From: Cryptomeria japonica
Lineage: Eukaryota; Streptophyta; Pinopsida; Cupressales; Cupressaceae
NCBI RefSeq assembly: GCF_030272615.1
Contig: NC_081407.1
Coordinates: 145,146,897-145,210,896 of the forward strand
DNA: 64,000 bases
Reading direction: 5' to 3'
Part shown: positions 1 through 10,621 of the stretch, piece after piece
How positions within the stretch are numbered: the first letter of the stretch is position 1
Layout of the letters: every line of letters begins with the position of its first letter
The notes under the pieces: model-generated
What the model saw: the letters and a program-made list of their open reading frames with translations, nothing else
Databases searched by the model: none
Told to the model about the DNA's origin: nothing
Translations under genes and position numbers: made by a program

Positions 1-801
1 TGAAGACTCTCTTGGGGAAGGTGTTCATGCAAATGCATCACAAGTATCACACGAATGCGGGTAATGTGTCCATAGTGGTGGCATGGGGTCTAGAGATAGG
101 AAGGAAAGAGGATATTAAGTAGGTGATCAAGGCATGTGTGGGGGAGGATTGGTTGTATGGTCTCCAACCCGTGCGTGTGAGGGTTGTTCTAAGTATTGGC
201 TTCAACCTCAAAGACGAGGAGGTATTAGAAGAAAAGGTAATTTGTTTGTTGATGTCATTCATCAAATGGAAAATTGGTGAGGATAGAGATTTAAGGCGGG
301 CAGAATCGACGATGGAGTGGAAATTACTGGTGTAGTTTCTTCATGTGAAAGAATTGGAGGTGGTGGGTAGGCAAAGGCAAAGAAAGAAGGTGGCGGATTC
401 ATCAAGTGGGGAAGCTAAGGAGGGCAGTGGCCAGTTGAAGGAAATTTTTCCCTAGAAGACTACTAGGTGAATGGCCCCATGGGGTGCAATGGGGTTTGAA
501 TTTTTTGGTTTAAGGGATTTCAAATTTTGAGTAAATTTTGTAAATTGTTCTATTTTATATTGATTTAGAATCATTTTGAGCATTGTTTGTAAGTGCGGTG
601 TATATGGTCTTTTTTGTATGTAATCGGCGATGGGGTATGTCTGATAGTGGGTATGGGGGTAGGGTTTCATGGTAGATGGTGATTCGGGGAGGATACTAGT
701 CTTTTTTTATAACGAACCAATCAATTTTGATGGCAATGTAAATTTTGTAAACTTTTGATTTCAAATATTAATAAAATATCAATATCATTGACGCAAAAAA
801 A
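1..801 (+). mobile_element. 3' end of a LINE-like (non-LTR) retroelement
   Basis: The first 450 bases carry a broken reading frame. They are followed by an AT-rich stretch with AATAAAA-like signals that ends in GACGCAAAAAAA near 790-801, which looks like a poly(A)-tailed retroelement terminus. The 16-base string at 458-473 (GACTACTAGGTGAATG) recurs exactly on the minus strand at 19603-19618. There it lies at the same place, between coding-like sequence and the 3' tail, of the LINE-like element split by the chromovirus. This links the two as one repeat family. The 5' side runs off the window edge. The LINE assignment rests on the tail and on the RNase H found in the related copy, not on a domain seen here. 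Confidence 0.42.
3..452 (+). pseudogene. Degenerate C-terminal ORF of unknown family
   Basis: One frame is open from base 3 except for single stops at 120-122 and 333-335. It reads through about 150 residues before ending near 452. The peptide has a Trp/Tyr-containing core (GEDWLYGLQP), a charged stretch (ERK-rich), and a Ser/Gly/Lys-rich tail. I recognise no family. Both stops are single TAG codons in an otherwise continuous frame, so it looks like a once-coding region of a repeat rather than chance. A homopolymer near 442-449 suggests a frameshift, because the related minus-strand copy continues into a DYxVN-type peptide that here lies in another frame. Confidence 0.35.
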
Positions 802-1459
802 TACTATAGCACGAAGTCTATAATATCCTATCTTTATGCCTTTTTAATCTAACAACTTCTCACAATGCACAATTTGATTTTTAAAGATATGTTAAAAATG
901 ATATAAGAACACTCTCAGCATATAATAAAGTGCATCCAAGACAAAGATTTGAAGACAACTCTACTTCTTTATTGATAGAATTTTTCAGATTTTCACTTAA
1001 AGCACAAAGTCTTTGATAGCTCTACAATTCGATAGAGTTTTGATGAATTAGCCAAAAATATCCTTATTTACAAAGAAGCCACTCATATTTATAAAGGAGA
1101 GCTCATGAGCAAAAAGAGGGAAAATTGCAACTAACTTTGACTTATTCTATAGTAGAGTCCTATTTGACTTTGGACTTGTGTTGTTGTTACATGTAATTAC
1201 AATTTTACAAATTTCATGTAAATTGTCATAAACAAATTACATAATGCATAACTGACGACATAAAAATAAACTAAGTGTATGGAGACACGTCTTCATTATG
1301 ATCATCCTTCTTCAGAATATCTCCATATCATTGCAAGGTAGTTTATCCTTCAGAGTAATCTAGTCCCAGTGTGTAGGAATGTGCATCTAGAATGAAATTG
1401 TAGTAACAAATTGAAGAATCCCTAGAGTTCAAAAAAAAAGACATAGTAGATCAAAAATT
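802..1459. other. Unassigned AT-rich sequence
   Basis: No reading frame, RNA gene or repeat unit that I can support. It lies between a LINE-like tail and the palindrome array. Confidence 0.5.
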
Positions 1460-1960
1460 GCAAATTGAAGTTCAAAACTTGATTTGCAATAAGGATGGGT
1501 CAAAACATGCAAGTCGGGTTTCAAAACCCAATTCGCACAAAAGGTTGGAAATACATGCAAATCAGATTTCAAAACTCGATTTACACTTAGGTTGGACAAA
1601 TGTACATTTTAGGTTTTAAAACTCAAAATGCATGTTAGTGGGCAAAGATGTGCATTTCGAGTTTTAAAACCCGAAATGCAAGTGATAATGTAGAAACATG
1701 CCATTTGGGTTTGTTTGACATGTAAGTTGTAGTGAAGGTTGCACATCGAATTGTAAAACTCAATGTGCATGTGATGCAAAAGGTGCATGTTGGGTTTTAA
1801 AACTCATTGTGCAAGTGATAATGGTAGTGCAGGATGTAAATCAAGGTTTAAAACCGAATTTGCATTTAGATAGTGAAAATAATGCATTTTGGGTTTTAAA
1901 ACCTGAAGTGCATGTGGTAATGCATAAGATGTATTTTAGGTTTTAAATCCTGATTTACAT
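1460..1960. repeat. Array of about eleven imperfect 28-34 bp palindromes
   Basis: Each unit is a dyad with centre TTTTAAAA or TTCAAAA, flanked by GGG/CCC-like and TGCA-like arms. The best unit (1651-1680) runs TGCATTTCGAGTTTTAAAAC and then mirrors back to TGCA, and is almost perfect over 30 bp. Units begin near 1460, 1509, 1557, 1601, 1650, 1694 (weak), 1741, 1783, 1835, 1882 and 1929, so spacing is about 40-60 bp. Arms differ between units, but the two arms of one unit usually still pair. The array stops about 200 bp before the truncated copia LTR. No known class fits; it could be a minisatellite of hairpins or the edge of an unrecognised element. Confidence 0.7.
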
Positions 1961-2161
1961 GAAATCAAAAAAACTAACTTGCCAATTTTTCAAGAGCCAA
2001 ATTAAGGAACCCAAACGAGACAATTTCCCGAGGAACCTAACTACACATGAGAGGGTTTGACACATGCCTCAACATGTGTGCTTAGAGGGTGTGAGCTATG
2101 AAACAAACAAATTTCCTAAGGGTTATCCTAGAATTTAAGTGAGCTAAAATTAAGGATAACA
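1961..2161. other. Unassigned sequence between palindrome array and copia LTR
   Basis: No similarity to the missing U5-side part of the copia LTR is visible here, so the LTR truncation point is taken as about 2162. Confidence 0.4.
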
Positions 2162-2926
2162 TAATTCTACTATAACTTGATCATAAATATACCAAAGATA
2201 TGGTCACAATTTTCTATAAAAATCTATTATCAACTCCTTATATTCTCTTCATTAAATCTGAAATAATCTTCTCATATATTGGTCTCCAATAATCTATTAT
2301 ATATGCTTGATATAATTGATTTTCTCACTCAACATACACTCTTACCCCTATTCACCATCTCTATTTATATCTTTATCTTTTAAGAGTCATACCCAAGTTT
2401 GGAATAGACATAGCTTTTAATTGTCTTAACCTTTCCCTTAATCACACCCTTTGTATTTTATTTTAACACTTTTTGTTTCCTTATTATTAATTGTTGCAAC
2501 CATAATTAATATTTTCTTTTTTTTTTTAATGTTTATTAAGACATATTGTATCCCTTAGCTGCAAAGAATTGCTTGTGTTAAGAATGTTCAATGTGAAGTT
2601 TTACCACTTACTAAGCAAATCACACTTTTTCCTTATCATAATGAATCGTCGCTTTTTATTGGCAAATACTAATCACTGCATAACATTGACTTGTCTTTTG
2701 CCATTTTCTTTTTTTTTTTTGTCATTTTCTATTTTTGTCTTATCTTCTTTTTGTCTCATTTGGTTTCTTTATTGTTTCTTGTAGTGAATCGGATATATTT
2801 TATTTAAGTTTTAATTTAATTTCCTTGTAGAAGTTGATTTCATTTCGTTGCAGAATCAAAAACCATTCCAAATATTAATGACTATCTTCTTCATCTAGTT
2901 GATTCATCAATGACAGTTTTCCAACA
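2162..2926 (-). repeat. Copia 3' LTR, truncated
   Basis: Matches the right-hand LTR from about 9855 onward, including the shared stretch CTTGATCATAAAT near its left end. The right end is CAACA at 2922-2926, the same terminal pentamer as 10617-10621. About 355 bp corresponding to 9501-9855 are missing on the left, where unrelated sequence begins. Confidence 0.8.
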
Positions 2927-2940
2927 ATCTTCCCTTTTTC
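2927..2940 (-). other. Copia polypurine tract
   Basis: On the minus strand this reads GAAAAAGGGAAGAT directly against the LTR terminus TGTTGG, the expected position for plus-strand priming. Confidence 0.65.
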
Positions 2941-3169
2941 ATTGATGGAAACCTCACAAAGAAATGATCTTGAATAACCAATCTCCCCCCCCTTTCTTTA
3001 ATGCTCCCCCTTGATCTAATGCTTCCCCTTATCTTCTCCCCCTTTGAGATCAATTGCAAAGGTATGATAGTGCAATGAAGAGCTCCCCCTTACATATTGT
3101 TTTCCTTGGAAGGGTAGGATATCACCTCTAACTTTTGTCTAATAAACTCAAAAGTCTCTTTGGGAAGAG

Positions 3170-4560
3170 GGTTTGTAAATATATCTACCACATTTTCTTT
3201 GGTAGCAACATATTCCATCTTCGCTTGTTATTCTTCAACTTGTTCCCTCAAGAAATGGTATTTGATGGGAATGTGCTTCCTTGAGTGCATCAGTGGAGTT
3301 TTGGAAATATTAATGGCACTTTTGTTATCACAAAATATAGATATTAATTTATCATTCTCCACTTTGATATCTTTCAAAGTTTGTAGCATCCAAAGGAATT
3401 GAGTACAATATGGTGTTTCTACCATGTATTCTACTTTAATAGTGGATAGAGAGATTGAAGCTTGTTTCTTACTAAACCATGAAACATGACTATTGCCCAA
3501 AAGAATGCACTGCCACCAATGCTCTTTCTATCATCCAAACTACATGTCCAATCAACATCTGCATATGCTGTTAAGGTAAATTCTTCACCTCTTGGGTACC
3601 ATAAGCCAAAATCCAAGGTTCCTTTCAAGTTTTTGAAGATTCTCTTCACTTCTTGTACATTTGCCTCTTTGGGAGTTGCTTGAAACCTTGATACCATCCC
3701 AACTACTTGCATAATATCTGGTCTTGAGGCTATCATATAAAAGAAACTTCCTATCATAGATCTATAGAGAGTTTGGCTTTCTTTGGGAGATACATTCTCT
3801 ACTTAACTTACACCCTATGACCATTAGTGTAATTATACCATTAGCATACTTTTCTTGTGAAATACATATTCTATTGCTAAATTGAGAGACTTGTAATCCT
3901 AGAAAGAAATGAAGTTCACCCAACAAGGACATTTCAAACTCTTTTTGCATCTTCTAAGAAAAAACTTGACAAATTCAATTTTTGTTGTCTCCAAAGATGA
4001 TATCATCGACATATACTACAACAATCAATTGGTGGTCATCTTCAACTTTGAAGTAGACATTGTTGTCTACAACACCTCTATTAAATCCTTCATCTCACAA
4101 GTACTTATCCAATCTAGAATACCAAGCTCTAGGAGCCCTCTTTAATCCATAAAGGGCCTTCTTGAGTTTGCATACATAATCTTTGTTTTCTAACAAAATG
4201 AATCCTTCAACTTGTTCTATGTAGACTTCCTCTTTTAGATGTCCATTAAGAAATGTTGATTTGACATTCATTTGGTAAAATTTGAGGATTTTATGACAAG
4301 AAAAATTCTATAAACGTTCTTATGGCCTCTAGTCATGCAACAAGAGCAAATGTTTCCTTAAAGTCAACCCCTTCTACTTGTGCATAGCCATTACATACCA
4401 TTCTTGCTTTATTTTTCACCACTTGACCAACTTCATTTAGCTTATTTTTTAAAACCCACTTGGTACCAAGTACATGTTTATCCTTGGGTATTGGGACAAG
4501 TTCCCAAGTTTCATTTTTATGTATTTGATTCAACTCTTCTTACATTGCACTTACCCAATG
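3170..4560 (-). pseudogene. Copia reverse transcriptase and RNase H, degenerate
   Basis: The N-terminal RT block lies at about 4533-4333 (NETWELVPIPKDK and KWVLKNK, typical of copia RVT_2). The catalytic YVDD is encoded at 4002-4013 (YVDDIIFGD). The LTR-proximal part holds the copia RNase H signatures SLSTIKVEYM and CDNKSAINISK with the C-terminal YHFLREQVEE at about 3500-3228. At least three frame changes and several stops separate these blocks, so the pieces are recognisable only by joining frames. Family function would be cDNA synthesis from the element RNA. The catalytic YVDD is intact, but the gene is dead. Confidence 0.85.
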
Positions 4561-5868
4561 TGTGTATTTTTGAGCTTCTGTAAAATCTTTGGATTCAATT
4601 TTTAGAAAGTATAGACATATGTCCTAGTTTTATGGCCAATCTTCTTCTTGTTTTAATTTATGTATTCGTGTCACCAATAACTAAATCATTTGGATGATTT
4701 CTTTGAACAAACCTTGAAGGTGTTTTGGGTGCCTTTGTTGGTGTTGTATAACTTTCATTCTCAACTTCTTTCTCTTCCACTTCTTTACAAATTTCATCCT
4801 CTTCATGATCAACTTCTTGAGTTGTTTCTTTATGATGTATGCTACCATCTATATGAATATTTTTTCTTTCAATTATCTTGTGTAACCTATTATTATATCA
4901 CTTGAAAGCTTTTCTTGAGGAATAACCAATAAATATTCCTTCATCAGCTCTAGTATCGAACTTCCCTAAGTTTTCTTCATCTCTCCTTATGTAGCACTTG
5001 CTACATAAAATTTTAAAATACTTAATTGTGGCATGCCTACCTTTCCATAGTTCATATGGAGCCTTGTCATGATTAAATCTTATTTTTGCTCAATTTAAGA
5101 TATAAATTGTTGTATGTATTGCTTCTCTCCAAAATGAATCTCATAATTTGGACTCATTAAGCATAGTCCTTGACATCTCTTGTACCGTTCTATTTTTTTC
5201 AAAAAATCCATTTTGTTGTGGTGTTCATGCAATTGAGAAGTGTCTTCTAATCCCATGATTCTCACAAAACTCAAATTCTTTTTTAAGTGAACTCACCCCC
5301 TCTATCCAATCTTAGGCATTTAATTTCTAATCTAGTTTTGTTTTCTACTAAGGCCTTAAATATCTTGACCCAAGTAAATCTAGAGTAATCATCTATTAAT
5401 AACATAAACTATATTTTACCTAGCAAACTTTTTGTTTATGTTGGTCCAGAAAGGTCTATATGGACAAGCTCCAATGTCTTGGATGCTAAATACTTATTTG
5501 ATTTGAAGGTGACTCTTGTTTTCTTCCCATGTTGGCAATGATTACAAATAGAATTTGAAGGTTTAGATATTCTTGGCATATCTCCAACTACTTGTGTATT
5601 GCTGATTTTGAAAATATTGTCAAATTTCATGTGCCTCATCCTTCTATGCCAAAGCAAACTTTCATCTTCTTTTGTCATAAAACATTTCTTGCCTCTATTT
5701 TCACTTATGATGTAGATATTGTTGGGTGTCCTAAATGGATTTGTTATCAATCTTCCTTCTTGATTATGCATCCCTCTGCATGAAATAAGAGAGTATGACT
5801 TTGGTCACATAACTGGCTTACACTTAGAAGATTGTGCTTTCATCCATTAACATAAGAAGACATTGTTG
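4561..5868 (-). pseudogene. Copia GAG-pre-integrase and integrase, degenerate
   Basis: From 5771 to 5436 the minus strand encodes the integrase zinc region with LWHRRMRHM and the CNHCQHGKKTR knuckle, followed by the start of the core (ELVHIDLSGPT). Upstream, at about 5860-5760, one frame reads KHNLLSVSQLCDQ, the canonical GAG-pre-integrase lead-in, interrupted by a TGA. The rest of the integrase core (5435-4561) is scattered over frames with stops. The reading is cut on its 5' side by the solo LTR at 5869, beyond which the protease continues at 7243. Confidence 0.8.
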
Positions 5869-7221
5869 TGTTGGCAACAAGGCAGAAAACTAAGAGGGGG
5901 GGTGAATCATTTTTCTCAAAATCTTTATTTAGATCAAACACAATTTCAAATTTGATAATTAACAATGAAAGCATAAATCAACACCACATCAATAACACAC
6001 ATAAAACCAAGATTTTTGATGTGGAAAACCCGATCAAGGGAAAAACCATGGTGGGAACACACCCACAATGAGATGATACCCTGTTAGGATTATATGAAAT
6101 ATTACAATGGGGAATGCACATGCATCCAGGCACACTGCCTAGAGCTCATTGCTCAAAACACATAACAAGAAGGGCTACAACCCTTCGGAAGACTCACTGT
6201 CTTACAAAAATATTTGGATTACATCCGAAAGATCATGAACTAATAAAATACCATCTCCTCATTCCTGGTTACAGTTTCGATTAAGCACAAAACACATAAT
6301 CTTCTCTTTCGCACTTCTTCATACTTATTCGCACTACTTCACTGGTTCTAAAATGTCAAAGCATTATTCGAACATACAGATACTACTCTCACACGTGTAT
6401 TACATTTATATACACATATCATCAACCTATCTTTCAAGGTTGGCTCAACACATATCACAAATTACAAATATATAACCATACATGCTACAATATTATATGT
6501 GGACCAAAACAATGTCGGCTAAGACATAGTATGGACCTAAATCAACACCTCGAACATGAAAAACCTCCAAGAATTATGCCTCAAACATTTGCAACACACT
6601 ACAGTCAACATGTCGGCTAAGAACATGAAGAACACCACCAGATTAAGAAAAATCATCAATAACACTCAACAATCAATGCAGACCACCAACACAAATAGGA
6701 CACGATCTAGAAACATCCACAACCAATGTGAATTACCATAGCAACATCCGCAACAACTCAAATTACTAGAATCGTCATTATCACTATACTGGATCTCAAG
6801 AACACTAACATAATTGATTGTCAAACTAAAGGATTCACTTGCGGACTTCCAAATCACGAACCACCTGGATTGAGGACACACCAGAATATCCCACACATCC
6901 AAAACTCAAGATGTTACAATGCGGATAAATGCATATCAAACTACCGAACATTGATTAATACTGAACAACAGAAAAACCAACTGTAATATCGTATCTCATA
7001 ACATAGTCAAATTACCATGTGAACCCCTGAAACTTAAGTTGAATCAACTAGAGATACTCGTCTCAAAACCCTTTAATCCGCAACAACTCATTTACAATAC
7101 ACTAGCCAAACCAACTCACTTAATCTAACTACAACATTGAAACACACAGAGGACTATGTTGACATCAATGACAACACATCACTCAGTCAATCCAATCAAC
7201 AATCTCCTCATACATCCAACA
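5869..7221. mobile_element. Solo LTR nested in the copia element
   Basis: A 1,353-bp segment begins TGTTGGCAACAAGG and ends CATCCAACA, so it has TG/CA and TGTTGG/CCAACA inverted ends. It is flanked by TGTTG on the left (5864-5868) and TGTTT on the right (7222-7226), a one-mismatch 5-bp target duplication. Inside, near the left end, are the CTAAGAGGGGGGGTGAATCA stretch and the GTGGAAAACCC motif, common in plant copia-type LTRs. It carries no coding domains. It separates the copia protease (right) from the GAG-pre-integrase coding (left), which rejoin sensibly if it is removed. Confidence 0.78.
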
Positions 7222-7428
7222 TGTTTATCTCTATTTTTTCCATTATCTAGTAGTTCCGTTTCCAACAATAGTGGTTGTAGCATTATCTCCAAAACTCGTG
7301 ATTCTTCCATCTGTGTACTTCAATTTGAGGAATTTACTCATGTCACCAATCATGTGAAATGAAAACCAGCTATCTACATACCATTGTTCTCCATCATCTT
7401 GAGCATGTAAGGCATTTTTCATCAACAT
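7222..7428 (-). pseudogene. Copia aspartic protease fragment
   Basis: The minus strand encodes WYVDSWFSFHMIGD followed by GDNATTTIVGNG. This is the copia protease pattern (usually WxxDSGxSxHMTGD), with the catalytic Asp kept but the following Gly replaced by Trp. The frame runs directly into the nested solo LTR at 7221. A substituted active-site loop and a cut frame make it inactive. Confidence 0.75.
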
Positions 7429-7528
7429 GGATCTTTCTCTTTTGTCTTATATTTCTTCTTTCTCCATACTTTTGTATCCTTTTTTTGTTCCACAAAGATG
7501 TCTTTCATTTTATCTTGCTTTGTGGGAT

Positions 7529-9433
7529 CTACCAAGATAGTTCTACAAAAACATGTTGTGTGCCCTTAGTTAATTCAACATTGTAAATTGGAGGAGCAAA
7601 ATAATTGTAATTTATGTTATCAACCCTAGAGAAGTTCTTATCTTTGTTCCAACCATCATTGTTTATGTGAGTGCTACAATTTATTGCTTTATGCCTAAAG
7701 TGATTGCATGTGAAGTAGGGACTAATGAAAGGATGATGATACTTAGCCATATGTGTTTGTCTATGTGGTATGAATGGTGCGAGAGTGTTCTTCTTAGTCC
7801 TTTGATTTGTTCTTGGTTTTGGTTCAACATGACTTTCTCTTGATTTTATGCATTCTCCTTTGATAGGACTTCTAAGTGCATCGACATATATCCTTGGCTT
7901 TTCTTCATTAGTATTTCTTGATGAGTCCTTGAATTCTTCTTCCTTTGACATTTGTTTTCTTCATAACCAAGTCCTCTTTTACTTGATGGTGATCTTTGGC
8001 TATTAATGATATCACCTATAATTTAGGGCTCTTTTCAAATTTGAGACTTGTGTTCATCTTGGTGGTTGTCTTCTCTAATTTCTTATTTAGATAAATAATC
8101 GCAGATCCCAATCGTTCACATGTTTCTTCTTTCATATTTAGTTGTGTTCTAATTTCTTCCTCGGTTTTCTTTGCTCCTCAGTTTGAATTTTCAAATTGAT
8201 GATTGTCTATTTTGATTCTTCAGGTGATTTGGTCTTTTTGCATTCTTCTTGAAATAGGTGCTTGTATTTTAAATGCTTCTTCCTAAGTCTTTCAATTTCA
8301 TCTATGACATGATAGAGCTCTTCATCAAAACTATCTTCATCATCATCTTTAAGGTTAGGTATGACTTTTCCATCTTCATGTGGGAGATTGATTTCTTTAT
8401 CATCATTTTCTATGGTATTCCCTTCTATTTCGAATGCCATTAAAAAGATGTCTTCTCTATAGCCATCCCAATCACTTTCGACAAATGAGCCATCATCTCT
8501 ATATGCATAAAGGCTCTTCTTGTAGTCATAATCATTCTTGTTCTTATCAAATTTGTGACTAAATTTGTTTTCCCTCCTTGAATAAGCCTCTTCTTCTTTA
8601 TCACTATCACTTTCCCTTAAATATGGACATTTTTCAAGAAAGTGTCCAACTTTCCACAATTAAAGCATTTGAATGACATTTTTTCTTTGTTCTTTCTTCT
8701 TAACTTTTCAACAAAAAGAGCTTTCTCTTTATCTATTTCTTCCTCGTAGCTTTTGCATGTCATAGATTCTTTATCGTTTGATCTCCTTGTAGCTTTGAAG
8801 GTTGATTTTCCTTTAGATGTATCCCCTTTTCCAATCCTCATTTCATATGTTGTAAGGATTATATATAATTCATCCATGGTTAACTTATCTAGGTCCCTTA
8901 TTTCTTATATAGAAAAGAATTAAGCATTGAATCTCTTAGAAAGAGACCTCAATATCTTTTGAACTATATTTGGTTCATCAAGATTTCTTCACAAAGACCT
9001 TCTATGATATTCACATCTCATCAACTCAAAGTAGATATGCTACAATGTTTTCTTCATCCAACATCTTAAAGCTTTCAAATTCTCTTATGTGGGCTTGCAA
9101 TTTTTATTTCTTCAATTTGGTGTCTCCTTCATAGATGTTTCTCAATTTATCCCATATGTCCTTGGCAAATTTGCAATGCATCGCCTTCACAAGCTCCAAT
9201 TCTATTAATTCACATAAAATTGCATTTTTTGCTCTTCCACTATTTTCATATGCATTATTTCCTATTGCATGTAATGGAGGAGTTGATGGAGCTTTATATT
9301 CACTTATCACTTATTTCCAAACATAAAAATCTAGGGCACTCATATAGGTCTCCATTCTTAGGCTCCAAAAAGCATAGTTTGTTCCATCGAACAATGGAGA
9401 TTTGTTTGAGGAGAATTTGTTTTGTCCACCCAT
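7529..9433 (-). pseudogene. Copia gag with two zinc knuckles, degenerate
   Basis: The start is ATG at 9433-9431 (MGGQNKFSS), about 55 bp inside the primer-binding site. The usual gag opening LFDGTNYAFWSLRMETYM follows. Blocks at 9310-9104 (KDIWDKLRNIYEGD) and 8877-8617 (LTMDELYIILTTYEMRIGK) match plant copia gag (UBN2 family). The first CCHC knuckle straddles a frameshift near 8650 (CFNCGK ... GHFLEKCPY). A long acidic stretch follows (8600-8210), then a second knuckle-like CNHFRHKAINC at about 7690. Stops and several indels break the frame. Gag would form the cytoplasmic particle and package element RNA. Confidence 0.82.
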
Positions 9434-9487
9434 GTGTGCTCTTTTAGATCTTCCTTCTAGTTGGTTAGGCTAATTTGAAGGAACCAA

Positions 9488-9498
9488 CTCTGATACCA
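9488..9498 (-). other. Copia primer-binding site (tRNA-Met type)
   Basis: Minus strand TGGTATCAGAG, two bases inside the LTR boundary; complementary to the 3' end of initiator tRNA-Met as in most plant copia elements. Confidence 0.85.
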
Positions 9499-9500
9499 AT

Positions 9501-10621
9501 TGTTGAGCACACAATTATACGAGAGGTGGGGGTGAGGGGTGAATCAGTATAATAATTTTCTTTTTAACCCTTTTTAAAACTTATTCAATTCATTATACTA
9601 TAATTCTAAATTAACGCATATGAGAAAACAATAAGAAAAGAAAAAACAACAAGGTTTACGTGGAAATCCTTATAGGAGAAAACCACGGCAAAAATATTGC
9701 TTGTTATAAATTCTAGAGGTGCCAACCCCTCATTCAATTCATGAGCACCAACTCACTATTGGCACCAACCTCTCATTCACTTAGAGGCATCAAGCCCTCG
9801 TTAAAAATGTAATCACAAGAGTTACAACTCTCTTCTTAATCTGCAATAATTCCTTCATCAATTCTGCTATGACTTGATCATAAATCTACCAAAGATATGG
9901 TCACATTCTTCTATAAAAATATGCTATGAACTCCTTATATTCTCTTCACTAAATCTGAAATAATCTTCTCATGTATTGCTCTCCCTCAATCTGGTGTATA
10001 TGCTTGATATAATTTCTTTTCTCACTCAACACACACTCTTAACCCTATTATCCATCTCTATTTATATATTTATCTTCTATGAGTCATACCCTTTGGAATA
10101 GTCATAGATTTTAAGTATTGTCACCTTTCCCTTAATCACACCCTTTGTATTTTATTTAAACACTTTTTATTTCCTTATTACTGATCGCTACAACCATGAT
10201 CAATTTTTTTTTTATTGTTTATTAAGGCAGATCATATTGCTTCACTACAAAGAATTACTTGTGCTAAGAATATTCAATTTGAAGTTTTACCACTTACTAA
10301 GTGAATCTTGCCTTTTCCTTATCATAATGAATCATCACTTTTTATTGGCAAATACTAATCACTGTATAATGTTGACCTGTCTTTTGTCATTTTCTATTGT
10401 TATTTTTTTTTTGGCATTTATTGTTTTTTGTTATTTTCTATTTTTGTCTTATCTTCTTTTTGTCACGTTGTTCTCTTTATTGTTGCATGTAAAGAATAGA
10501 GTATATTTTATTTGTGGATTTTATGAAGTTGATTTCCTTTCCTTGTAGAATCACACGTCATTCCAAAGATTAATGACTATCTTCTTCATTTGGTTGATTC
10601 ATCAATGATAATTATCCAACA
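9501..10621 (-). repeat. Copia 5' LTR
   Basis: The 1,121-bp LTR begins TGTTGAGCACA and ends CCAACA on the plus strand, with pentamer inverted ends TGTTG/CAACA. The right two-thirds match 2162-2926. It contains the long T-rich block at about 10380-10450 that is also present in the left copy. Confidence 0.85.

Larger units (their letters stand above)
2162..10621 (-). mobile_element. Degenerate Ty1/copia LTR retrotransposon
   Basis: The element reads right to left: 5' LTR (9501-10621), tRNA-Met-type primer-binding site (9488-9498), gag, protease, integrase, reverse transcriptase, RNase H, polypurine tract (2927-2940), then the 3' LTR (2162-2926). Integrase preceding RT is the diagnostic copia order. 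The two LTRs are clearly related but diverged, and the left one lacks about 350 bp of its outer end, so no target duplication can be read. Frames are broken by many stops and indels. A solo LTR is inserted between protease and the GAG-pre-integrase region. It cannot be autonomous. Confidence 0.88.

Noticed and set aside
1460-1960. CRISPR-like array of repeats and spacers
   Set aside because: Eukaryotic retrotransposon context, repeat arms vary between units, spacing is uneven and no cas genes are present.
2984-3052. C-rich stretch as the copia polypurine tract
   Set aside because: Purine-rich on the minus strand but about 60 bp inside the LTR; the tract abutting the LTR at 2927-2940 fits better.
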